Below are positions 41,701-53,700 of a stretch of DNA of 64,000 nt, one piece after another. A program made the position numbers and the translations under genes. This DNA is from Hymenolepis diminuta. Lineage: Eukaryota; Platyhelminthes; Cestoda; Cyclophyllidea; Hymenolepididae. Positions within the stretch are counted from its first letter, which is position 1. Each line of letters begins with the position of its first letter. The stretch lies in the NCBI GenBank assembly GCA_900708905.1, contig CAADRB010000004.1, positions 1,214,740-1,278,739 on the forward strand. The letters run 5' to 3'. The notes under the pieces were generated by a model. That model was not told the origin of the DNA, did not search any database, and saw only the letters and a program-made list of their open reading frames with translations.

Positions 41701-44700
41701 GCGTTACCAAGTGAGTTTCTTTATATTTATATGATCTCATCAAATCTATAACCGTTTAAGTCCTGAGAGAAAAGTTTTATTTATCCGTTGTTATATTTAC
41801 ATCGAGTAGAAATTTAGCCATTTTGACATCTTTAAACTGTCTGGTATCTGGATTATTCTTGTTTTGGCGCCATTTGGTTCACTCGTTTTATTTCAGGTCA
41901 GTACTTTCTGACTAATTTGTGTCTTCTCAAAGAGTCAATCGTGTGCCTATTGCAAGGACTAAATAGATTCCGTACTTTTTACTTAAATAATTCTCAGTAT
42001 ATTTCATATTTCTAAAACGAGAAAGCTTATAATTCAGTAAGAGTATTCTAGGCAATAATTGTGGCTTACAAGATGACGACTTGCTCATTTCTATCGTGTA
42101 AATGTTTTAATCTACAGCCAAACAAAAAAGTTTGATTTTTTCATGGTAGAAAAGCAAATAAAACCAGATAGCACTAGAATCCAATTCCTTTCTTTCTTCC
42201 GAAGATTGAGAAAACAGAATAGTCCTATAGAATATTATAAGCAGCTAACTGGATTTTTATATAACAGAGCTGAGATAACTTGAAGGTATTTTACTGATAA
42301 TTTTCATTATATTTGATACTTCGAGCCCACTTGAATACACAGAGAAGAAATAAAATTTAATTGTTGTTAGATCAGTTTTATTGGAAGATCTGTTTTAGTT
42401 TGCTGGAGAGGGGTGGAGAAGTAAAAGGTTCTCTGAAAATTGAAAAGTAATTTGTTTCACATCAACCTTAAAATGTTTAATTCGTGACGTACTTGAAATA
42501 CCTTTGTACCTCATAAAACTGTTGAATTTACAATGGCACAGCATAACGGTTTTTCGTTACGGCCTTGAAACCATCTCTTGACTATTGCCTATCTAGCATC
42601 TATCTTTAGAATGCACTATTAATTAATTTTATAGCATTTAAAAAGTAGAAACACTCACTTTATTGCTTGCTACTTAAATGTTTAGGTAGTAAGTCATTTT
42701 GGTACGCGTTTTATCACATTGCAAAAATAGGAAACAGCGATTTAGCTCAGTTTTTACTGAGACTTACTTGAAACAAATGTTTGTTAGTATTTGGTTGCAT
42801 CGGTCTTCCACTATCGTTGCGCGTTTATTATTCTTATTGACAAGGAGTAATATTTGTTCCTTCCTTTTCTTTTCTTTTTGTCCGTTTGTTAACAATTGCA
42901 AGATTAATTGTCATCTTATCTACGCACCCATATTCTGGAAAGATTTTCAGATTATCTATGTTTTTTAATTGGATTATTTGCCCAATCAATGCTTTAAATG
43001 AAAATTCCTCAACCACGACAACCGATAGGTACTGCATCATTTTTTGTAGGACAAGATACCTCCATTATGTCATTATTTTAATTTTTCTGATTTTCTAGCA
43101 GCTATAATTGGCCTTTCATAATTACTTATTCCAATAAAAGCATTCTTGCTTTGAGAGAGAAGTGGAATTTATTATTGCTTTTCATTTCATTAGCCCTGAA
43201 AGTCACACATATATTTCATTAATACTGGCTGGCTGTGTGAACAAATGCTAGGAGAGGTTTGTCCCATTCCGACTTTTGTAGTTACGGAATTTTTTGACAA
43301 GAAGCACTTTGAGATTATTCAATCTAATTTTAACTTTTTATCATTCTAACTTATTTAATGATAAAAAAACTGCATACGCTAACCGGAATAATAATAAGGC
43401 AAAAAGCATTTGGATCTCCCATCCTTAAGTGTTATGAGCCAAAATCTCACCGTCACTTATTGAAAATAATTATTTTATAGGGTGGAGTCCTGCATAGGAA
43501 AGGATAATCTCCTCCACTAAAAATCCATTTTAGAAATATTTTGATTAAATATTTCGAATAATCAATGGGAAGTGACCATTTGTTAGCGTCTTTTGATTTT
43601 GATTGGCTACGTGGTTGGCCAATAATAGAGTAGTTGAAAGACTCCATTCCCAGGCACGAACGTGGAGCACCGATAATTGATAATCCGGTGCAGAAGGGAT
43701 GAATTCGATTAATTCGATTAACCTGTATTGATAATATAATATTCTCTTTTGTCGCACTTAAATATCTCTCTAGTGATTTATCGTGGTTTGTTGATCAAAT
43801 AGGTTATTTTTATGAACAATCGTCAAATATGAGCAATAAAGACATTAATTATATTGACTCGGACCTCGTGATATATCCTAATGAGATCTTCTTTTTATGA
43901 AAAAGAGCTCACACGAGACAAATAAATTTCCTTTGAAGGGAGTAATTACTGTCGACACCAATGTGTATTTTTGTATTCTTGAACATGCTAGTTTCATCAT
44001 TATAAATATCAAGCCCTTAAAAATATGCAATTTAGATATTTACTCAATAAAATTTTAACGATATGTGGCTCCTTATTTTAAAAATCAGATACGTTAATCG
44101 TTTAACCATTTTATTAGGACTCTCGACGAGACTAAAAGATTTTTATCATGAGAAAGAAATTATAAATGAGTAACAGTAAAACATACGAATCTCCGCTAAC
44201 TTAAAAACTGTACAACTTTGTATTACTTTTATTAATCATAATAAGGATAATAAAAATAACCATAAAGTCATAGAAGAGATAAAGAGGGGAGCTATGAAAA
44301 GACTTTGAGAATAATGCTAGGCTATCGAGAATCTTACTTAATTTGAATTTTTAATTCAATTTGAATAATATTTACTTCGCATGGTCAATCTGTTACCTCA
44401 TTTCAAATTTTTTCCTCCAAAGACTGAGATAACAGAATGGTGTTATTTTACGCAATCCTTTCTTATTCTTACAGCCAGGTAGAGCTTTAAGGTGAGGCCG
44501 ATCTTGTATTAGAAATGAGCATTGAAGAACAAACATATGAGATTTAATTTGATATGGAACCTAGGTTTCTGGGTTTTGCTTGATAGTTCCCATCGGTATT
44601 TGCGTCAATCTGAACACATACTTCTACAATGAATTCAAAAAATTAACTTACTAGCTTCTTTGTATCACATTGTTATTATCCTCGATTATTTGGAAGGATT

Positions 44701-47700
44701 TTTCAATAACCATGCATACTGAAATTACGAAACGAGATTTAATTGAATAATGTGGTTAAGTACCTATATGAAAATTATCAAATAACCAAATACTGTGTGA
44801 CTAGGATGTGCATACTTTTATCAAAATATAGAAAATCTCAAAAAAGTTCCACTGTTAATAAGAGATAGGAGCCTGGAGTATAAAGTCTTGCGATCAAAAT
44901 ATGTTCATTTAAATCGATATTTAGACGTGCTTCTTATTCAGTCGTACTTTGCAAATTATATTCAAATTGCCAAAGAGATCCAAGTTAATTTAACTTGAAG
45001 ACGTCATAATCGATGCATACTTTATTTAGGAATCGCGATAAGGTTAAGTATCTTTTCAGCAAGTGTGCTTTCTGCTACGCGAATGAAGATTTATCTTTTA
45101 TATATTTGGGCTTCACTCAAGAGGCAGCAGCTAAGATGAGACCGCCTCTTTAATGGTCAGAGATCACATCTGGCCTCATTTGTTGAGTCATGCCCCTTTT
45201 GGGTGAGTTCTTTGATCGCATATCACATGTGAGCGTCGTAAACACTATTTTTTCATAAATTTCAAAATATGAAATATCTTGAAGTTGTATTTATTTTCTG
45301 AAATGAGGCGACTAAGCCAATAAGGATGAAAACCTTGAATATTTATTTTAAATAAATTATCTATTCGGACTAACATTTTAGGTGTTTTTTTTCCATTTGG
45401 AAGCCGTTGTAATACTTACATACAGGTCCATAAATACATTTTAATTTTCGTGATTGCACAAATATTTTTACTTAAATCAAATTAAAATCTTAAAAGCATG
45501 TTGTTAAGATATATCTCTCTTCGAAGATTGCCACCTGTTTTATTTAAGGCAGTTTCAGGCCAATTTTTTTCTTGAATTAAATTATGATTCAATTTCATTT
45601 ACTTTACCTATTTCATTTTTTCTCTTTTAGTTAACAGGTCTCTCGAAAGCCACGAATCCATGGTGAGTTACTTTTTTGCTAAACTGTAAGCTATTTAAGC
45701 TATTTTGTAATGATTAGGTAATTAAATAAATAGGGATGACGAATTTTGGTCAACTAGAGGCAATGATTAGATGAGAGCACAGATTCATACGATCTCACAT
45801 AGGCACCTACATCTGCGTAGGTACAACCAGCTTTAAACAGTGTGTGAGTGTGTAAGTATGTTTATGTGCTGAAGCTCTTTCTCAATCGATTACCATTTAA
45901 TGGATGGCTCCTAATTGGTTGAGAGTAATTAGCCTCTGTATCGGCAGCGCCAATGAGATCATAATTGCCAGCACATATGCCTTCTCTCACGCTTTCCGCA
46001 CCTTTCTAAGTTGGCATTTGATGGGAAATAAGGTGAGTAAGCAGCACCTCGTCTCGTCCTGTCATGAACCACGGGAGCAGCAGTAGACCCAATTTTCTCC
46101 TCGCAACTCCACTGCACTTCCCTGACACCGATCGTAGTCTCCATCAAATGTGCACCTCCCCCGATTGCGTCAGTACCAATATTCCCTCCCCTCAACTTCC
46201 CCAGTCTTCTTCCAAGGAGGGGTTCAGTTCGATTCTCAGTTTCTGGACTGATATTGAACAATCTTCTAGTCGGTCAACCTCGATCACTACGCCACAGCTA
46301 CATCCCTCTCCTACTAATGGCTTTTCTCGAAATAGAGTGGGTGGAGGTGTAAATCACCACAGCTCTGGAACTACTAGTGACATAGATTCTATCTCCAACT
46401 CTACCAGTAGTCGACCGCAAAAAAATGGTTCTCTTAAACCTCTTGGATCATCTATTTTGTCTATACACTCAGGGGAGTCGTCAGATATTGATAACTTTAG
46501 CGCTCCCTATGAGATTTTTGTTCCCCCTAAATTTGCAAAAACTCCCAAATCGATACCTTCTCCACAACCAAAAGTCTTCCAACCTCCTAATGGTATTGAA
46601 TATGGAGAATGCGCTAGAATTCCAAAGAATGAGCACTTTTTACCACCTCCTGTGCCTTTTGAAAGAGAAGATAGTCCTCCAATTTTACCTCCGAAATTTC
46701 CTCTTCTTCATCCAGTTTCCCGAAATAATGGAATACAGACGATGCCCCGTTTGAATGGGGGTTCTCCCAAATCTAATGAAACACAGCTTCCCTCTCCTCG
46801 AATCCCAACGAAAATTCCCTCTCAAAATGGAATAAATAACTGCAGTAGTAACCTCAAACCCGTGAAGGCTAATGGAAATATTGGAAATAGTAATTTTCAT
46901 CTATTCAATTCGAGTTTCCGATACTCCTTTAATCAGCCACTTGAGACTCCACCTAAAGGCTTATCAGGGAGGTCAACTTCTGCTTACGGAGATGTACCAG
47001 AAATTCTGCCTGATTTCCCCCTCAAATCAGCATCTACACGTCCAGCTTCAGCAATGACCACAAACGTCGGGCTGTTCCAGGTTCGATATCCAACTATGAG
47101 TATGACACATACTGCAGTAAATGTACCGATCATGAGATTTGAGACAAATGAAAGTTCAGCACGACTGTTTAACCAGATACCTATATCTAGACGTTCATCT
47201 TCACGGGGAGGCGAGTCTGGTTTTCAACGGGGTCGGGTAAATGGAAGCCCTTTGCGTACTAATGGATATGTTAATGTCACATCCAATTTCTATCGGAATG
47301 CTCGATCAAGCGTTAGTTCTGTTTTCATCCCTGGGCTTATTTTACTGCTTATTTTGTTACTAAGTAAATATTTACGTCTCTCCTTCTGCTCATTATGGTA
47401 ACATACTATTCACTTAAGAATTGTCAGGGTGATAAAACAGCCCTCGAGTTTTAGAAAGTAACTTTTGATTTTCTATGGTTTCTGCACACCAATTGGTTCA
47501 TCACGATGTCTAGAAATTAGCTCTTTAACTGCTTTTGTGATATGGAAAGCTAAATCCTGTATTATTGGAAAAGTTAAAATTAGAAACAATTGTATTTCAG
47601 ACTGATAAATAGATATTTTTAACCAAATCAATCATAATGTGGCAAATTAACATGTTTTGTACCTTTTTAAATATATACCCCAAAATCCGATTCCCAAATC

Positions 47701-50700
47701 TTACCTATAAGATTAAGGATTTAAGTCATTTTTCGGATTAATTTCTAATTGTATTTCCTTATTTATCTACAATTTGCACTCATAGATGATTTTCTTATCT
47801 TAAATGCCTAAATATATACCTTTTTACTTAATTAAGCCAGAAATCTATATCGGCAACAGTTTAGCAATATATATTATAGTTGACAACAAAATTTTGATAT
47901 CTAAACAGAAAATAGTTCAATAAAGAATGAAGGGATGAGGTGGGTTCTATCTAGAAAAACTTTTTCCGACACTCATCTTGAGTAAAGGGGGGCATCTTAG
48001 AGCCTTCCTGATGAGAGACTCGAATCTTGTAACACTGTATTTGCCCGACTTAACCAGTGTGGCCGAAGGGAATCGAACCCATGGCCTCTGGCATGGCAGA
48101 CGAGCACGTTGACCAACAATTATCCGGACATTGAGGCATATTGCGCCGGTGGCACAGTGGTTAATGAACTTGCCTTCGAAGCCAGATTCCATATCCGTAG
48201 ATTCACATTCAGTGAGCGGAATGACTAAACGCTTTGGTTAAGTCTGGCTATTAAAGAGATCAGCAGAATTCGAGCTTTTCGCCTGTGAAACTTCATGATA
48301 CTACTCCTTACCCATGATGAGGATTAGGAAATATATCTGAATGTCTTGGAAGTTATCAGGTTATCAAATTGCTTTACTTTGTTGAAATTGTAGATCCTTC
48401 AAATTGTCGACCCTTAACTTTTTAAGTAGAGTTCGCTGCATTATGCCCTAATGCTCCAAACTCAGAGTTTGATTCCCAGGTTCTTGAATTAGTTCATGTT
48501 ATTGATGTGGCTATCCTATCGAGTATTTTGTTTAATAGCTACTGAGACCATTTTCCTTGGATTGGTGAAGAACAGCGGGCTGTTACTACCTATGATGATT
48601 TTAGCACTTGAAATTTGATTAAATTTAATCTTTTGGATGACTTATCACATTAAATTTAATTACCACTCCCTATATATTCTTAACTTTTATGGAGTTAACC
48701 TTGAAATATGTTTGTTGACTTGCAATCACATTCATTTAAGGCAATTAAGGCAATTTTTAATGACTGCACCATAGAATTTTTCGTTAACTTGGGTCAGTTC
48801 CTAAAGAACGACAAGAGTGATAGCAACAAACTTTTTAAACCCTGCACAATTTTACATCATAATGTTGCTGTTGCTTTCTTTCTTCACTAGATAATATTTT
48901 TTTTAATTCTACCCATTTTATTTCGTGATAATTAATCAACTCAATCGAATGATCACATGACAGGTCAATCAAATGACGAATACCGCCCCCATGTTTGTAA
49001 ATCGAATTACAGGATCCCTGTGCTTATGTGGTATATTGTTTTTTACTTCTATCATTTGTCATTCTAAGGAGTAAGGGGACTTTCGTGTCGGACTGGACTT
49101 AAATATTGGAAAAAGGGGCATTGTGTGATTCATTATTCATATGATTCTTATATTTGTAATCCCAGAGTGAAATGAGACAGCACTCCACAAAATCCATTTC
49201 AAATCGATCGAGTGGTGGTGGATTTGGCATTAACACAGACACCTCCTCTGTGAGTCCGAACCATTCAGATGAAAATTTGGTTACAGTAAGGATTCGACCC
49301 AATGCAGAAGGTCAGTATGGCTTCAATGTCAGCGGCGGTGCCGATCACAAAAAGCCTGTCGTTGTCAGTCGAGTCGGCGATAGGATGCCAGCTGCAACTT
49401 GTTGTCCTCGTCTTCATGCTGGTGACCAGATCATACGCATCAACGATCGTGACATCTCTGATTACACTCAAGAGCAGGTCAGTCACCTACTTAAATATTT
49501 CAGTAGACTTCTCACATTATCTATCCTAACAAGTTGATGGTGGTTAAAGTGATCCGACTTAGTTTCTATTACATGAAGGCTCCTTTTAAAAGACATACTG
49601 AATCTTCAAACGTTTCGATTGCGCATTAAAGCCTCGTCTCGCTTTGTCTAAAATAATGTATCGATAGTTTTCTTGATAGCAGCGCATTTAAGATCACTTT
49701 TTTCATTTTTCACACACTAGTTCTACATTTTTTCTTCAAAACCCCTTTTAGCTTTTACAGAGATAAGAACAAAAATTTATCCGTGGGCATTTTCACACAA
49801 ATTTTGGCTCTATTTGAAACTAGATACAATAAATCGCAATAAATTAAAGTGTTCTCGGTTCTGCTAAAGATTTTTTTTCATTTTTCATCATGGTCTAAGT
49901 CATTTGAACCATTGAGAACTAAGAAAGTCTGTTTAAATTTCCATTTTTACGGTTAGACATTACAGACATTTGTCAGATAATTTCCTATTTTAAAAAACGT
50001 TCTGTTGATTAATCACTTTTCAATAAAAGTGGAAAACCATATAACACGCATTGCTTGTAATTGTGCATCATTATTTTTAAAGCTCATCAAAGTAATAAGG
50101 TTGTATCAAGAATGTCATTTGGACAAGATTTTTAGAGCTTTCAATATTACTTTTACTGGGAAAAGAGGGCAGTGATCTCGGCTCTGAAACCAGCGATTTC
50201 TGCGCAGTGCAACTTATACTTGCCGCCGCTTCGTCCATAAGGCCTTCTTTGCTTGAGCATTAGGGAGTATTCGGTTTAGTTAAAGCTCATCATAAAGTGG
50301 TAGTTGTCGATATTGATTTCCTTTACAGATGGTTTGTATTTGTCTACAGTTTCTAATCCCGCATTTCACAAACAAGTTCACACTCTTCTGTTAGTAGAAA
50401 AAAGGATACCAGACTTACCAGATTTCAAATATTGGGTGGTGGTGTCATTTGGATTTGCAGAGCTAATAGCTGTTGTGATTTTCAACTATTACATTTTGTC
50501 CCCAATAGGAAAGAAAATGACAGAATGACACTAGCATATATGACCAAAGCAAAACGAAGATTTTCATCTGAATCAAAACATGAAAGAGACAGGAAATGTA
50601 GCTTGAATTATTGTGTAAAGGGAAGAAATGAAATACCCACCGTATGTCTTATTAGCTTGATAATGTGGGTAGAACAGAGTGAAGCTCAACATGTATCGAT

Positions 50701-53700
50701 AAATATCTAAGGAATATCATTATATTTAGCATAGGAACATATTTGCGAATTAGTATTTTCACATAAATTTAATTGAAATCAAAATTAAAGCTGAGAAATG
50801 TGACGGATGTTAGTGATGCTATTTCGTCAACATAAATTGGTATATGGAATAATGAGTGTTCATTTAAGATTTGCATTAAAATTAATTCCTCTAACGAGAC
50901 TACTGAATAAATAGTTATTTTGTATGCATCTCTAAGAAGGAGCTAATTCTTTTTTCCTCATTTCTATAATGGCTATGGTGTTGTTTACTTAAAAGTATTC
51001 CTTTTTTTGTTGGACAATCCGAGAGAGCTAAATTAAATCAGGTTGCGCATATATTACTGATCGATTAAAGCTCTAAGCTTCACACTTATGTTTCACTTGG
51101 AATAAATTCTCCAAAAATAAAGTGAATAAATAAAATATAAAACTTGAGTCTCCTAAGGTATGTTTTCGTGATGTGACAAAAGGAGTGGAGGATTAATTAT
51201 GTTAACTTCCTATTATCGAAGTAATAGGTTAGATCATTGTCCAGAAATTTTTGACAAAATTTTTATTTTGTCAATTAAATAGTTGCAACATTGGTAAGAT
51301 TAATATTAAATTGAAGAATGGTGTAATGCAGATATAAATCTGTAATAAATTTATGTGAACTGGAGCCCCTTCGATCAAACAAATAGAATAAGTCAGGTTA
51401 CTCATATCACTAGATCAGTACGGAGGTGGCCGGGGAGACACCTCAATTTATTGATGAGTAAATTAGGTTTATATGCAAAAAAATTGTTGTTAGACGTCAG
51501 TCATATCTCGCTATAGATGGCTTGAAATGATGATTGGCATCTGTTTAAGTATCCATTGCCCAAACACGCATACGCAGCCTGTGAGCACTATAGTCGAGAT
51601 CTTATCGAAAGTCAGCCATTTTCAATCACCTTGTGCTTATAAATATCTGCTATCTATAGCAAAATCATTTAGCAGTCTATTATTACAAAGAAATGAAAGG
51701 TGTTCTAATGCATGAGAAACGCAAAATGGAAATAATAACCAATTAGAGGGATCCTTGTTCTATAATGTAGTTCATTCCTGTTTATTAAACTCGTGCATAA
51801 GAGAAGTGAAATATTTATGAATGACATTTTAAGTCAACTATAAAAAGTTTTACCGATCAAGGCTAACATCAGCTACAAAGGCTGCATTCTCATATCATTT
51901 TTGAGTTCATTGACTCGAAAAGGTGAAAACTTACGCATACACAGGTCTAGAAAAAAAAGAACGAAAGAGTGGAAAATATGGTTAATAATACATGTATACT
52001 GTATTTTTCGGATAATTATGCATGAATATCATTGCTAGAAATTCCGGTCGATTGAATGAGTTAGCTTTCATTATCGCACATCTTCTGCCGGCTTAAAATC
52101 GTATTTTATCTTTCAGTTAAACTTTGGTAATGATTCAAAATGTAATTTAACAATACTGATCGTATATGCAGATCGAAGATTATATTGTTTTTTAAATTCA
52201 GGTTGTCAGCTCAATTCGAAAATCTGCCGAGAGTGAAAACGGTACCCTGGAACTGGTCGTAAAATCGAACAGTAAGTTTTGAATTCAGTTAAATTTAACT
52301 AAAATCGGAAATTTATATTTGTCTTTACTATTGAAATAAAATGGCTAATTGCTCAACGTTGTTAGTATTGAAATTAATAGCCTCGTTTTCATCATAGACT
52401 TCTATTTGAGCGTCCAAACTTTAAATTTTGTCATTTATTTTTCATTAATTAATATATTACTAGTGATTGCTCATACCTCCACACTATTGGGGTATTTTCA
52501 ATTTCGCAGCACATTTTTATACAGTTTAGATAAATATCAGCCAAAAGCTACAACTGCTAAAACAAGCATTTTTTAATAAAATAGATGGGCGGTAGCAATT
52601 CATTATGATTATTTAAGCTAACTATTAATTGGTAATTATTGGACAGAAAATTTAAACTTTCTGATAAGGGCAAGATCAATCTCTATCTAGATGTCTGATA
52701 TTATGTGGACCGAGGTAGGAGTCAAACCATTTACTTTGCTTGGACAAATCGGGATGGCCGTAAAAAAGCAGTTTATTGATAAAAAAATTAAGTATATATA
52801 CGAACATTTCCTCACGCGACGTCAATAATGTCTAATCGTTGATGCCTCTGTGTGATGATTGGTTGCTGTGTGAATTCAGTATGCATGTCTAAATCGCCAC
52901 CGTGGGATGCTGTTGTCGTGAATAAGTGACTTCTTATCATTCTAATTCGCTGATAGTTAATTGGCAACTCATATACCAGACAATTTTTGTAATTCAAGCT
53001 ATACGCTATGTATTGGCAGTTAATTTATGGCATTTTAGTATGAATCTGGAGTTACTGATGAATTAACCTACTTGTTTTATTGGACAAATGAATAAATTAA
53101 ACTAACATGGTAATTTGTAGCCTATTCGCATGTAACTGAATGATTATGCTTTCATAAACGAATCTCTACTTTGTTTTGCGAAATATTATTTCTGTCTAAT
53201 GTGAAAATTAATTTTTATACTTCAAGTTAGTAATTGCGATTTTTTTGTTATTCCTGATTCTACAAAACTCCGTTAAAAATCTTCTGCATATTGCACTTTA
53301 ATGGATCACATATTTTTCATCGCTGCCAATTAGTAGAGTCTTTCTATAAGTATATATTCAATTAATTGACGGAGAGTTGATCATCTTCATTAAACTGCTT
53401 TTATAAGCTGTGATTCTGTCAAGAGCAATTTCAGCAATGATTACATTTTTTCATCTTTCGGCTTTTGCAACCTTTGAAGGTCTGGGGGATTTGTGATCAC
53501 TCTGAAATAAGAAGTTGTGACATGATTTATAAGGGAAAATATTTATCAAAATGTATAGTTCTCGTTTTTCCCATTGTAGCCTTTCCTTTTGGAGTTTCTC
53601 GGCCATAGTTTTAAACGTGCTTGATCATTTAATCTATTTAACAAGTGTTGATAAAAGAATGAGTTTGATACCTATTCATTAAAATCAATGTGTTATAAAA

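Larger units (their letters stand above)
41437..47401 (+). other. Disordered linker exons 13-15 of the PTPN4-like gene
   Basis: Exon 13 (41440-41710) reads [16 protein letters not shown]... and starts at a TAGCAG tandem acceptor. Exon 14 is a 32-nt micro-exon, and exon 15 is about 1 kb. Composition is Ser, Pro, Asn and Gly with proline motifs such as [11 protein letters not shown] and [12 protein letters not shown], typical of disordered scaffold regions and possible SH3 ligands. Exon 15 is entered from exon 14 in phase 0, and the best matching acceptor is CAACTTCCCCAG at 46204. The exon must leave in phase 0 to reach exon 16; CGG|GTAAAT at 47236 or AGC|GTTAGT at 47311 would do. The open frame itself spans 46064-47401. 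Confidence 0.75.
47237..49165 (+). other. Intron 15 of the PTPN4-like gene
   Basis: Non-coding sequence between linker exon 15 and the first PDZ exon. It holds the head-to-head SINE pair at about 47945-48325 and possibly a third, more degraded copy near 48425-48610 (B-box-like AGTTTGATTCCC). Confidence 0.6.

Noticed and set aside
46020..46050. Acceptor TAAGCAG at about 46042 as the start of exon 15
   Set aside because: It leaves a remainder of one base, incompatible with the phase-0 end of exon 14; the CCCCAG at 46204 fits.
45959..46261. Minus-strand 100-codon open frame
   Set aside because: Antisense to the linker exon, with no domain; open because of codon bias on the sense strand.
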